Positions 37,547-51,070 of a DNA stretch of 64,000 nt are shown one piece after another. Position 1 is the first letter of the stretch. Each line of letters starts with the position of its first letter. The DNA comes from Bigelowiella natans CCMP2755 (lineage: Eukaryota; Cercozoa; Chlorarachniophyceae). Location of the stretch: contig ADNK01003479.1 of NCBI GenBank assembly GCA_000320545.1, positions 1 through 64,000 on the forward strand. The letters are read 5' to 3'. The position numbers were made by a program, and so were the translations under genes. Below the pieces are notes generated by a model. It was not told the origin of the DNA and searched no databases. It was given only the letters and a program-made list of their open reading frames with translations.

Positions 37547-37863
37547 TGTGTGTGTTAGTTTGACCTTTAACACCAAAGGATTTTGCTCGATATACTCGGT
37601 CATATCAGGTGCTGAATAAAAAAAACAATAATAATATAGTAGTAGTAGTAGTAGTAGTAGTAGTAGGGACAATAATAGCCTTATCATCAACATCAAGACG
37701 AACAACAACACTCTAACATTCTCTTTCAGGCTATTACGTCTGCTTCATTTCAAAGCAATAATACTTTATAATCAGACTACAACTACTACTTCGCATGATC
37801 CATTTCATAGCAATATAATAATGATAATGGTGATCATATATCTGCTGTCACATCATTTAGAAA

Positions 37864-37894
<31 letters not shown>

Positions 37895-39613
37895 GAGAAA
37901 TTAGAATGATAATAATGATAAAGCAGCACAAAAAAGCACACATATATTCTGACCGTCGGTTGGCATAGGTGGAAGAGTTCCTTCTTTAAGTATCAATGAT
38001 TGCTCTCTTCGGACTAATAATTCATTACCATGTAATAATAAGATGATAACTATGATGATGATGATGATGATGATGATGATGCTATGATGGATGGATGATG
38101 ATGACGCAACAACATGTAGTATATACATTATTCTACAACAACTATCACGTTCCTACTCCTTTTCCCCCTCTTCCTCCTCCTCCCTTCCACTTAATGGTAG
38201 TACAACTACTTGAATGGTTGCAATGGAGCTCTCCCTTGCTTATTTATAATTCTGTTGGCTAATACTGTTATTACTAGTACTTAGTGATGATTTATTACTA
38301 AATGCTGGTTGTCTTAATAAGGATGCATTAAATCTTTTCCTTCTTGGGACTAATTCTTCAATCGACTTGGAACATTGTGAGAAATATGTATTAGTGTATT
38401 GTTGCACAGTAGGATGATGATAATGATGACGATGATGATGATGATGATGACGATGATGATGATGATGATGATGATGCAAAGGATATATTATGTGCCATCA
38501 TCATAATATTAAACATCACACCATCATCATCCTCTCCATCATCATGCTATCACTACCTCAGGCCGAAGCTTTCCCCATCGTACCAATTGAACACGTTTCC
38601 TCACACACTTTCCGCCTATGTATTTGTTTTATGTGAAAAAGAAGAAGAAGAAGAAGAAGAAGAAGAAGAAGAAGAAGAAAAATGAGAAGGAGGAGGAGGA
38701 GAAGGAGGATGAGGAAGGAAGATACGATAAGCAAGAAGCGGGATCAAAGTCGTATTCTCTAGAAATAATATCAAACTAGAAATATGATGGCTAATTATTA
38801 TGGGTTGTTGCTGCAGAAATATATGAAGAGGGTTGGTTCTCATTAATGTTGTATCAACACGAACTAACTAGGACTTACAATTCAAAGAAGCGTATGTAAT
38901 AGTAGTGTAAGGGGGGTTGATATGAAGAAATTCAGCATTTTTATGACATATGTACATGTAGCAGCGGAAGAAAAATGATCAATTGGAGGTGATCGAATAT
39001 ACTATGTATGTTGTTTAAATACGAACAAGGGCATCGTCGTGTCGCTGGGAGGTGCCATTTTTTCCTAATATAGTCGTAATCTTGGTTGGTTATGTGTTCT
39101 TCTATAAGTAGATTGAAATGATAACACCGTCGAGAAACTACAGCAAACTATTACAACAACAACAACAACTAATAATAAACCTCCAGAACAGTTTGTGTTT
39201 GGAGGAGGACACGTATCATCATCCACCTGGATTTCAAATTTTCGGTAGGCCTTGTTCTTGCGTGCGGCATCTTCTCCTATTATACAAATACATGCATACG
39301 CTGAATGAGTAATAAACACATAAGTAAGTAAGGAAAAAGTAGTGAAATATGAAGGAGGAGGAGGAGGAGGACGACGACGACGAGGAGAGGAAGAATATCT
39401 CTAAGAATAGCTGTTTATGATAATATCGAATTATTTACCAAATGGCCCTCTATTTGAGATGGAAATAGCTGTTTATTATTATTCCAAAATCATATCGAAG
39501 AGGCAACAGCAAAATGAATTATAGCAGCAGAGAATCACGATGATCCTCCTGATTAGCGGTGATGGTGGTTCTTCTTACCACACTAAACAACATGGATGAA
39601 GAGACTCCAGTGA

Positions 39614-39653
<40 letters not shown>

Positions 39654-39778
39654 GATAAAAGTACCTTCTGCTGCCTTCCCACCCTCACCTCTTCTCGGAA
39701 TGAGGATGAGTACTTGCGGTTATTCTTGCCACTAAGCTGCTCTGGTCGCCGTCGTATTGGTTTTGAAGCACCCATCAT
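33927..39778 (-). CDS. Unrecognised many-exon gene Z
   Basis: Candidate exons in coding order: 39778-39665 (start MMGASKPIRRRPEQLSGKNN), 39468-39439, 39276-39227, 38758-38726, 38365-38299, 38013-37954, 37611-37565, 37009-36984, 36469-36405, 36171-36122, about 35368-35254, and about 34085-33927. Many neighbours match in phase. Readable segments: QIEGHLEKMPHARTRPTENL, REYDFDPASC, ELVPRRKRFNASLLRQPAF followed by IRREQSLILKEGTLPPMPTD, APDMTEYIEQNPLVLK, ICGGWNYKR joined to LRGRNFCLKCGQIYGAPNPD, LTLMEVARMHIFRQSQYFGK and QWRHISVEKELLLTAPLPPT. Two links (38726 to 38365, 36122 to 35368) do not match as read, so an exon is missing or wrong. The paired Cys could bind zinc. I do not know the family. An earlier start up to 39973 would add a hydrophobic leader. 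Confidence 0.55.
37365..37486. repeat. Two-copy direct repeat in a gene Z intron
   Basis: A unit of about 68 bp containing GTATTTCTTTCCCAACGATT and ATCTCTATGAATAATA occurs twice with a few mismatches. Confidence 0.9.
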
Positions 39779-40558
39779 TGAACCCACATTCACCACAACA
39801 ATTATCCCTTTGTTGTGTATGGACGAGGTGAACATTATCTCTGCAACTGCCGTCAATACTAATGTTAGCAGCAACACAGTCGTCAATGTCCCCCCCCTCC
39901 AAGACCTTCCCCACAGATATGATGATGCTTCCATTCTTGCCATTGATGTTGTTGTCGCTGCTGCGTCTCTCAACCCTTACTATTCCAAAATGGAGGTTGA
40001 CGAGTTTATAGAGATTAGATAACATTAACTGCAAGCAAGAGGTAGTATTAACAATGGCGGTGGTACTTCTGGTTCTTTGCTGAACCTGAGCACCATTGTT
40101 TGTTATGAGATATTGATCCGACGACGTCTATGTAAATGTATGCCGTTTTATCATAACTTCTTGCTAAATACATTGTCGCATGTATAAAATAGAGAAACAT
40201 GATAAGAATATTGCCCTTTCCTCTTTACGTCTTGATATAATTGTTGTCGCTCATCTCTAAATGGGGATCATCGATGATCTACCACTTTTGATCATTACCC
40301 GACCGACGAAGGAGGAGAAGGGGATGATTATTCATCATGATGCCATTATTCTGGAAGAGGAGGAAGAGGAGGATGTGTATCAAGATTGCACTTCTTTGCT
40401 CCATAATTGTTCTCTTGGATTGTTATCGAAGTGCGATGATAAAAACTTTATTTTCATGATACATTCTCGCTGCTTCTGCTGATGCATGCCTTACGTTTGA
40501 ATGATGATTATCTCAATGAATAATAATAATAATAGAAATATATTTTGGTGCTATAATT
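39779..40558. other. Divergent gap between gene Z and RFC1
   Basis: Both strands are open at about 39714-40034 and both translations look partly protein-like, so neither is called. A short plus frame at 40261-40482 begins MGIIDDLPLLIITRPTKEEK but has no family match or splice support. I looked here for the BRCT domain usual at the RFC1 N-terminus and did not find it. Confidence 0.35.
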
Positions 40559-40787
40559 ATGACTGTAGGACGAATGTTGAAAAACCAACAGAGAATGATG
40601 ATGATAATGATGAAACAACAAGGCTATGGTGATGGTCATCATGGTTTTGATGGAGGAGGAGGAGGAGGAGTAGGAGGAGTAGACCACGGTGCTACTTCGA
40701 CTATAACAACAACAACACAACAGCATCAGGGCACTACTACCACTACTGCTACTACTTCTGCAGTCATAGAAGACGACAAGCAATGCG

Positions 40788-40828
<41 letters not shown>

Positions 40829-41585
40829 GCAATGTTGTTGTCTCCTCACACCTTGAAGACAAAACCAGAAGAAGAATTCAAAAGAACAACAAGCAGCAAA
40901 TCAGATGACTGGAAACCGTCACAGACGAAACTTAAACAACTGACTGCTAACAACGACAAAGATGAAGATGCGATGGAAGAGGAGGAGGAGGAGCATAATC
41001 ATCACGATGATGATAATAGCTGTGATGATCAAGCTTTGTGGGTTGACAAGCATAGGTTAATCTTCCTTCAGTAGAAGAAATAGAAGAGGACGAAAAATTA
41101 TAATAATAAGAATATTATTATGATATTTAGATGATGGCCATGAAGATATAATATTATATACATATAAATATATATGGATCGAATATTTTTGAACAAATAG
41201 AATAACATCAAAGATAAAATGTACTGCTACCTTATTTTATTCTTCCTCATATTAGTTGTCAGCATGGAACGATGCTGCTGTACTTATTCGATAATTAACA
41301 ATTTCGGATTACGATGATGAGTGAATCAGATATTACTTACTATTTATTGGGGATATGGATGAATAATATAATTTATATAAGCACCATCACCACAACCACC
41401 ACAATACTACTACTATTACTATAACTACTACTACTGATACTTACTACTACTACTTACTACTACTTTACATTTTGAATGAGGAAGGCCAAGGAGGAGAGAG
41501 GATTTGGTTGGCAACAAGGACACCGTGGGTGATGACGACGATGATGATAATCTTAATAAAACCGATAACAATATGTACATCATTC

Positions 41586-41623
<38 letters not shown>

Positions 41624-42311
41624 ATAATATGTTGTAACATCATCAGAGAAATTGCGGGAATGGTTGATGGGGTGGGTGGAGCAATATGAATACGATGAAC
41701 AGCAGGACTATCATCATCGGACTACTAACCATCCTGGAGGAATCAAGAGAAAAACAACAAAAACAACAACAACAACCACAACTGCTGCTGCTGCTGCTGC
41801 TGCTGCTGTAACGACGACGAGGACACATAATAATAATATTGATAATGGACCACGAAGGAGAAAAAGAAACTTCTTCCCTGCTGCTGGCTCAAAATTCAAC
41901 GCTGTTTTACTTTCGGTAGTATTTATATAATTATCGATAATGATTATTATTATAATAATAATAATAATAATAACAATGTGTTACTACTTTCGGTAGTACA
42001 ATTTATATCATTATCGATAATAATGATAATAATAATAATAAAGTAATAATTACGTGTTACTTTCGGTAGTACAATTTATATCATTTATTCCAATGTTTTC
42101 TACGTTAGTTATTATTATTCTTTTAATAATATGATAGATAATCGATAATAATGTGATGATGAATGACAACAACAACAACAATAACCAATTATGTGATTAT
42201 AGGGTAGACCTGGCATCGGAAAGACATGTATGGCTCATTTAATTCCAAAAGAACTTGGGTAGTGAAATATGTATTATTATCATTATTATTATTATTATTA
42301 TTATTTCTCCC

Positions 42312-42385
<74 letters not shown>

Positions 42386-42973
42386 TACGCACACATTATA
42401 TATAATATACATGCACATCCCTGTTCCCAAACTGGTACTCCTCATTTGTATTTTGTATATATAGATTCTATTGCTACGAAATCAATGCTTCCGATGAAAG
42501 GACAAAGGCAGCATCAATCATCACTCTTCATCGCTATAAGAATAATAATAATTAATAATAATAATAATAATAGGCTTTTTCGTCGTCCATATCTGTATTT
42601 ATTAGTCCTTCTTTTTTTTCTCAATCAATATTGTCATCTTTTATCACAGTCATGTCATCAGCACAGTGATGATTGATTATACTGACCTTTTAGGAGAAGC
42701 TGAAGAGGTATCTAAGTGAGGCAACACAGACGTCTTCGATTTCTTCTGATAAGATAGGACGAAAGTACTGCTCTACTACTACAACATCTACAACAACTAC
42801 TACTACTACTACTACTACTACTACACAGTAGCAGCTACCACCACCACCACCATTATAATAACAACAACAATTATTACTACTACTACTATGAATGATAATG
42901 ATGCTAACGTATAGAATTATTTGCTATCATGCTTCATTCTATACTCGGCATGGGTATTAGTCACAAGAACACA

Positions 42974-43039
<66 letters not shown>

Positions 43040-43290
43040 GTTGATTGCTCATATGTGTTTGTTCCTCCTAATATTAGAGAGAAGAAGGTGTGTGTTGTGA
43101 TAGATGAATTTGATAGAATGCACTTGTGCTTGTCGTACACTCTTTATCCAATGTTACATACATAAATAAATACTACTCCTTTAAGATTGGAGAGGAGGTG
43201 TGTTCTTATGGATGAAGTTGATGGAATGCACGGCTCTGAAGCTTCGGGAGGCATGAACTTTTTGATCCAAACGATAAAGGTGTGTAGTAC

Positions 43291-43326
<36 letters not shown>

Positions 43327-43476
43327 TCATCATCATCATCATTGACATCATGTACTAAGCAGACACATACGACGACTATGTGAATAACTAACTACTACTA
43401 ATAATACTACTATACTTTCTTTAGACATCTAAGATTCCCTTCATATGCACATGCAACGAGAGGGATATGGACAAGG

Positions 43477-43514
<38 letters not shown>

Positions 43515-43763
43515 TTTTCTACTATCCTCTATTACTATTAGAGTAGTATATATCAATCTACATATCAACAGTGTTGTGTTATCATATTACATCACAGATC
43601 ACATCGGTATTATTATTATTATTATTTTCTATTCTCCTTCCTTAGATTAAAGGATTAGCTCGTGTTTGCTACGACATTCCTTTACGAAACCCACACCAGA
43701 TACAAATAGCAGCCAGGTGTGTGTAAGTAGTATTTGTTTCGCACTAGTAGTAGCAGTTGTAGT

Positions 43764-43795
<32 letters not shown>

Positions 43796-44709
43796 AGGCG
43801 ATTGGTTGTCTATCTGCTTCCATACACTACTTGTTACAATTCCATCATCATCAGCATCATCACATTATAAATAGGTAGAAAGTAAGTAGTAGAGGTAGTT
43901 AAAAATGAATGATTCATTCATTGGTCTTCCTTCAGACCCCCCCCATTTAATTTTCATCATATAATGATTCCTTTTTGTTAATTGATGAGAGTATAGAATA
44001 ACACCTATATTTCTTCATCAACCAACCAACCAGTCAATTAATCAATTAGCACAATCAGCAGTTGAAAACACTACTTATAAGTGCGGCTCATGTATGTAAT
44101 AGTAAAATGAAATAAATATTGATAATGATATCGATGATCGTTTATTTTTGAATCTGCCTCCCCCCCCTCCCTCCCTTCTTTTCTTTTCTCTTTTATGCTG
44201 TCAAGGTTACTGGAAATTGCTTCATTAGAAGGCCTCAGCATTACCAAAGATGTAATACGTAAGCAATGTAGTAGCTACTACTACTAATTCTACTACTACT
44301 ACTACAAGTCTCTCGTTGGTTACAGTGGTGATGATGCTAAAACTGTTCCGAGTTACTACCTCTCACTCCCCCCCCCCCCTGCCCCCCTCTCCACTGAAAA
44401 TAACATGTAACAAGACATAGAGTATGTACTAAATTGAATCGTGATATATGTAGGTAGAAATACCTTGCTATTTGAATAATCAATACTACAGCGACTAAGA
44501 TACATACCTATGCGATTGTATATGTTTGTACTGTTCATATATTATTTATTATTGAACTGTTGTGCTTCCTACCCCCCCCCCCCTATTCGCGACTAAGGCT
44601 GCTGAAACTCTCGCGGATCGCTCAGGGTATCAATAAATACAGATAATCACCATCATCAGCAACAGCGTCATAAATAATGACATCATTCTCTCTCTCTTCC
44701 TCCTCCCCC

Positions 44710-44753
<44 letters not shown>

Positions 44754-44917
44754 TTTTCCTTATCATCTCTTTAATTAAAAACACACACACACGCACACAC
44801 CCCGCACGTATATACATTTACTGTGCTACCTGACGATCATACAGATGCGACATTAGAGGCTCTATCAACTACTTGCAAAGCCTTGACGTACATAAACAGT
44901 GACTTTCAAAATAAATA

Positions 44918-44958
<41 letters not shown>

Positions 44959-45323
44959 TATACATGTGTGTTTATTTGTTTATGTGTTTATTTGTTTATG
45001 TGTTTATGTGTTTATGTGCTTATGTGTGTAGATTAAAATTCTTGTCCACAATCATTACTATATTTTCTTTTATCAAGGGTCTGCAAGGACTGTTCATTAA
45101 TGCGTCATTTATTCACGAATACATGGGGGAAATTGAGGAGGTACAAAAAAAACTATATTTTATACAGTTGTCGCATAGATGCACATGTATTTATATAATT
45201 AAGAAAATTTAGTAGAATGCACAACCAACAATTGTATATGTTTTAGAAAAACTTGTATGTAAACAATATTTAGGTACCTCTTTTTTTGAATTAAATGCAA
45301 ATACATGTGACTGTCATTCTTTG

Positions 45324-45357
<34 letters not shown>

Positions 45358-46697
45358 CGTAAAAATACACATGTACGTTTATACATAAATATCATGCGTA
45401 ACTTTTGTGTATTTGCATGTGTGTTTTAAATTGTGCATGATCTGGTACAATAGTTCGCCAAATTGAAAATATGTGGACAAAATAATGTACACATGTGCAT
45501 ATATAACTACATTTATGTAAAATATTTGTTGTATTCGGGCAATAATTATCTTTCAGGATACACTCGTGCAATTAAACAAGTACGATGCCTTAGATAGGAT
45601 ATTTCTTGGAGAAAAATCCAATCTTACGTGGGAAAAGAGGTTATGTGACAGTAATCCGTAAAGTAAATATAATACCTTCTCCCTTGTGGTAACATAGGGG
45701 AAATGATGATATTAAGTATTATATTACCCGGTTGATAATTACAGAATGAGTGTTCGTTCTCAGATCTAAATTGGTAGAATTTAATTGGGAGGATCTCGCA
45801 GATTTGGCGATTGAAAACTATGAGAAGGTGCATATAGCACTATCAATTGTGCGTTACGTTGGTTTTCATTTTTTGTATTAATTATGTAAAATTGTCATCG
45901 CCAGGCTATAAACGAGGATGAAAGCCGAAATTCCTCCGAAAAGTCGTAGTAGTAGTAGTAATAGTAGTAGTTAGTAGCTACATGCAGTTATAATTTGAGA
46001 GTATTTAAATGGTTGGTGTTATTCCTAGTTGTAGCAGCTAATAAAACTAGTTGCATTGATGTTGATTTATGCAGGAGATCTGCAAAAATTCGTTGTGAGA
46101 ATTTTGCAAAGGAGATTCTTATTTACAAGGTAAATTACTCAAGTCATTAAAATCGTCATCTAATTAATCATGCCAAAATTTATATCATCGAACTTATTTT
46201 TTTGCAAGTGTCCATCATTCTTTGATTTACAACCTTCCTAAAACTTCCACTTATTTATATTTTGGTCAAAATTTAAAATTACTGTTTTCAGGAGGCAGTT
46301 TATCATCCATCCTATGAATTGGAACCTTTCCATGGTCGTAAGTTATTTGAAATACCAGTAGTAATATAAGAGAGGCAGGGGGTATGCAATAACGTAGTGA
46401 GTATGTAAACAACGACAACAAAGTATAACTGATTGTGATTTGATGTATTATATCCAGTTTCAATCACTACCTTATTTTTTATCATATGTAGGTCAATATC
46501 CACACGTTTTGAATAGGCCCCTTTCCAGCGAAAGAGATTACAGGTATCTGGCCTGGCGTGATAACAATTCAATAAATCTTATTGTTCTTCCTTGTAATAT
46601 TTTTGTCGATTTCTCTGTATCTTACATCCTTTTCAAGTTATGTAGCTCACATCTGCAGATTAGTTGTCGCTCTTGGAGCTGTTGTAGGTACATTGCA

Positions 46698-46743
<46 letters not shown>

Positions 46744-46793
46744 CAAATTATGTGCCATTATTATGTATATTAGCACGTTTGCATTGTAAAGTA

Positions 46794-46867
<74 letters not shown>

Positions 46868-48099
46868 TGTGCTTACCTGTGCCTGTAGATGTAATATTCA
46901 TATCTTTTGTTTCCCGAATGTGTTATTTTGGAATCAGCTGCGCCCGTTAAGTTTGCAAGCAAACCAAAGTTGCCAATTATTGTTACTGGAATCCAAAGGT
47001 TGTATATACCTGCACTGATTATTGTGTTGGGGAAGAAATATTTCCATTTGAAGATTCTTTCTATTTCTATAGCGAATTCTGGGCGTTACATATTGTTGCT
47101 TGGGATATTTAATTGCATAATGAACATTTTTTACAGAGCCCAAATGATCCTTAATATTGGCATCCTTATCACCATTATTATCTTTCTTGATCATAATTAC
47201 ATGAATTTTCTCCATTGTATTTATGAGCAGAAAACACGCAATGCTGATGGAATTGAATGAAAGGTTATTGCAATAATGTCTGATTCAAATTATCCTCAGT
47301 CGCTTCTTGTAACATCGTTGGATTTTATATCAATAAATATTAAAGTGAATATATAAGTGAGATAGCTCATCGGATAATTAAATAGAATAATTTAAGAGTA
47401 GTAACATCGTTTTTGACAACCAGTAGATATTCATCTATTATAAAAATACGCATTACCCGTTATCCATACTCACTTTAGTCAATCATTAGATTATCTCCTT
47501 CTCGATTTTTGACAAGGAACATGCTGCAAGGTGCTGATCCTTGCATTATAAATACTATAAATGCATGTGGCACTCACCTTCGCATTTACACTGTAATTTT
47601 TGTTGATACATTAAATTTTACTTATTTTAGATCACAAAATGTACAATTTTATCGGAAACCACAAATTGGCTTACCCATATGAATTATTACATTATCAGAA
47701 AATCATGGCAACAGCTCTTCAAATATCATTGACGATATCATTGACTACTGCAATCCTACAGATGTAAATCTATCGCTTTAACTGCATCGTATATAGTACA
47801 TATTGTCTTCGAAGAACAGATGAAGTAATTCTAAATTGAAATCTTTATAGAATAAACGTAAGAGGTATTTTACAAGAGAGAATTAGGATGGACTAGGAAA
47901 TTTGCACAATCCCGCTTCATTTCCTTATTGGATTTACTGTATCCTTGATTAATAGCCCTTACACTTCTTTATGCATTTATAAATCACAAATACACAAACT
48001 AAATAGGATATCGAATATTTGCATCTGGTTTTACTCCCAAAGTGAGTGAAAGTTGTCTCACTTAATCATCAAAGGACAGAAATTAGGGATGAAAATAAG

Positions 48100-48141
<42 letters not shown>

Positions 48142-48380
48142 TCGGATAAGCTCCTGTAACTTTTTAAATATATTTAGATTACGCGACCGGCTACTGGAAC
48201 CGCTTTTAATGGAAGAACCTGATGGTGCTAAAAAGGTGGGGACAATTAGTGGCCATTTATCTTAGATCTGTTATTTGTATTATAACTTAAGAACTTAGGA
48301 GAATTTTGCACAACTGAGTGCACTTAATATGCAATATTGTAGCTGCATGCACCCACATGATGCATTCCTGTACATCCGTG

Positions 48381-48424
<44 letters not shown>

Positions 48425-48564
48425 CATTTGACAACGTTCTACCTAAATCAGGTGGCGGCAGAGCTTTGGAATCTCAATCTGGAACCTAGACATCTCTGGG
48501 TGATTACTTCATAATAGGAATCAATTGATTATCGTAAAATTCCTTGCGATTTCGTTCTTTTTAA

Positions 48565-48613
<49 letters not shown>

Positions 48614-49631
48614 TCTGTGCGAAATGCACTGCGTATTGTTTTAGGTACACATGAAGCTACTGCAACTGAGAGTGCAAGATCTACCAACAAATGAAGAGTA
48701 TGGTTGATTAGTAAAAGAAAGATGAAGCTTAAATCTGATTTTGTTTTACTTCCAAAAAATGTGGATATAAAATATTAATATGTAAAAGGCATATGATTTT
48801 AATATTATGGCCGAAATAGTATTACCTGCTTAGAATTATCAGTAAAATTCTCAGAAATAAGTATTGTGTTCTGTTTTTTCCTATTCAACGATTAGATTTA
48901 TAGAAGTAAATGGAGATAATCATGCATCTCAAATTGAAAGTGTGCTGGAGTCATTTAAAAAAATGCACCCAGACGAGGATTTGTACGATTTAGTTACTAA
49001 CGAGGTAATCGAATGAACAATACACATATGTGGCTCTTCAATCCAATTGTTTTGTATTGACACAAGTAGATTAGACATTAATTCAGGAAATTCTGGTCAA
49101 CTTGTTAAACATTATATCTACTACATGGTTGCAGATGAAAGCAAAGCTGATCTATGAGTATAAGTCCCTGAAAGCTGGATATTGCAAAACAAAAGACCCA
49201 AGCATTTTTGAGAATGATGGGATAAAGAACAAGGCAATGCTGTTGATATTGGGGATTTATAAAAAAACATACATACAAACATATTATATTAAATATATGT
49301 ATGTATTTACGCACATATATGTGTAAATTGATGATTCGCATAAGTTGTACTATTTTGCGCGAAACTCACAGTCTTTCTTGACGATTTGTCTGTTTATCTT
49401 TTTCATTGTGATGAATAATGATAGGTAATATATTTACGCAAAAACAATGGGTCAGTCAAAGGCCAATTGAAAAATGACTTGACATGCGAATCTCCTCGGA
49501 AAACAAGAAAAAGCGGGGGGAAGCGTGAAGAAATGAAAAATGCCATGAATGATCTGAAAAAAATGACAGCTGAAGATGTGATTGTTGAGGACTACAACAA
49601 CGATGAAGGAATAGTCACGAGTGATGGTTGA
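40559..49631 (+). CDS. RFC1: Replication factor C subunit 1 (large clamp-loader subunit)
   Basis: Twenty-eight exons, 804 residues, all in phase, from 40559-41055 through 49425-49631. RFC1 loads PCNA onto DNA. Readable motifs: ALWVDKHRPRRREDLVGNKD, EKLREWLMGW, Walker A SGRPGIGKT (exon 42203-42258), YEINASDERTK, RCVLMDEVDGMHGSEASGG (Walker B, 43195-43279), TSKIPFICTCNERDMDK, GLARVCYDIPLRNPHQIQIA, CDIRGSINYLQSLD, then the RFC1-specific C-terminal domain (LGEKSNLTWEKRSKLVEFNW, LADLAIENYEK, RDRLLEPLLMEEPDGAKKVA) and a Lys-rich tail. The Walker A Gly-Arg-Pro replaces the usual Gly-Pro-Pro. Most exons after the first and third are 29-101 nt. Two introns seem to use GC donors (after 42507 and 49233). 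No BRCT domain was seen upstream, so it is lost or further 5'. Confidence 0.93.
41905..42090 (+). repeat. Three copies of an exon 3 end/5' splice site segment in RFC1
   Basis: The string TTACTTTCGGTAGTA with ATTTATATCATTATCGATAAT around it occurs three times with roughly 70-bp spacing. The first is the true exon 3 end and donor (TTTCG|GTAGTA at 41915). The other two keep the same donor sequence within the intron. Confidence 0.85.
42969..43034. repeat. Compound (CA)n(TA)n microsatellite in an RFC1 intron
   Basis: A (CA)n run passes without spacer into (TA)n. The same arrangement is seen at about 16517-16579 in the Rab gene. A (TA)n(TG)n version lies at about 46804-46864. Confidence 0.9.
43065..43112 (+). 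pseudogene. Decayed duplicate of the RFC1 Walker B exon
   Basis: The frame reads KKVCVVIDEFDRMH and lies about 120 bp before the real exon, which reads RCVLMDEVDGMH. DNA around both is alignable (GAGAAGAAGGTGTGTGTTG against GAGAGGAGGTGTGTTC), including acceptor-like TTAGAGAG/TTGGAGAG. The copy has lost the Gly of DEVDG, has no good donor and its open frame soon ends. Confidence 0.7.
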
Positions 49632-50780
49632 TGCTGCACGTTGCTTAGCACTACACAGTGATGCCACCTAATTTGAAGAGCATCAATTGAGAGGGAGACA
49701 CCTCTGCATTTGACACAACGAAGTACAACTCACAATCCAGCATGTGTGTTGAATGCATACCGTGCACATGCACAGCGCCGCAGAGGTAGTGCATTCATTC
49801 CACAGCTCCGTCAAACCCTGCAACGACGGGGTTGTGAACGCTTTGAAGCAGCAGGCAGTTGCAGTTGGTCAAAGAAAAGTCATCAGAACTTGTCCGATGG
49901 CCAAACCTCAAAAATGACCGAAATGTTGACCAAAATGTCCACTTTCAAGGCTCAGTGATGAGCGCGCAAAGTGTGAAAATTCACACCCGTTGTGCAGAGG
50001 ATGCACGCTGCGCGTTTGTTCTTTGCCACATTTTGAATGCTTTTGCGCGTGTGTTTGACCAATCTTCACATGCACGAAAAATTTCAAAGAAATGCGAGCA
50101 GATCCAATGTTCATTGCATCACGCAACGCGCTTGGTCGCGCGCAAAAGCTTCCAAATGCACATTCTGAAATTTGTCACAGGTTTGACGGAGCTGTGATCA
50201 TTCCGAATCGAACAAGTCGACGAGCACACAAACTTTGGCACACAACAGCTAGCTAGTAGAATGACAGCTGTCGAATTTCTTTGCCACGATCAATGATGCA
50301 TGCCACATGAGTGGAGCTTCATGCGCACGTTCAAATGAAACGCGGGTTTTCTGTGAAACAAGTCGTTTCGTCTGAAACAACGTGCAGTCAGCAACAGCGC
50401 TCTTCAGACTCATGCATGACGACCACACGCGCAGCAAATGTGTGCGAACAATGAGCCATGTCATCTGCTCAACAAACGAATGTGTTGTTTAGTAATTGAT
50501 CTCGCTGCATGTGGAGGCAACATCACCCAAATGGCTCGTGTGTGCGTATGCGATGCAGCAACATTCTATCAATCTGACATGCATTTATAAGCAAACGAGG
50601 TATTTCTTTTGGTACATGTACGACGGGTGTTGTTATGCAACACATACAATCAAAACATGCGTAAATACTGATTACACATCCCACCAGATTGATGATAAGG
50701 GCCACTACATCGACAATCAACAAGAAATAATCTATCTAATGTAAACCTCGACACAACAAAATGCTTTGATTATCTACCTA
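49632..50780. other. TGCA-rich island 6 (convergent gap RFC1 / coiled-coil gene)
   Basis: It begins within a few bases of the RFC1 stop codon. It is rich in GCATGC, TGCACG, GCGCGC and CATGCA words, without long microsatellites. Several short overlapping ORFs on both strands are not protein-like. Confidence 0.6.
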
Positions 50781-51070
50781 ATTAAGCTGGGAAAATACAT
50801 ATATTCTTGCTGTGCGCAGTCCATATGCAGTTCGTGCAAATTCAAATTATTTCCGGGTAACTTCGAATTAAATTAGCTTAAAATAATTAGGTTGGGAAAT
50901 ACCTTATGATGAATCGGAGGTGTTTAATGTAACAAATATGAGCAGCTCTGTCAACCAAGATAAACAAACGAAGCTCCAAACAGGAAAATGCTGCTTTACG
51001 GGATATAATATGTTTTTTATGACAAAATATGTCAGCTTGTGTACTACATATTCGCTATTGGTTTCACAGT

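Noticed and set aside
39714-40022. Plus-strand frame ending MEVDEFIEIR as a gene
   Set aside because: The opposite strand carries the phase-consistent first exon of gene Z over part of it, and no splice or family evidence supports the plus frame.
40508-40849. Minus-strand Ser/Ile-rich frame opposite RFC1 exon 1
   Set aside because: Antisense of repeat-rich coding sequence. The plus frame leads directly into the RFC1 motif ALWVDKHRP.
44820-45212. Separate gene starting near 44823 (frame DATLEALSTTCKALTYINSDF)
   Set aside because: The shifted frame of the same bases, entered in phase from the preceding RFC1 exon, reads CDIRGSINYLQSLD, the conserved RFC motif, so this is an RFC1 exon.
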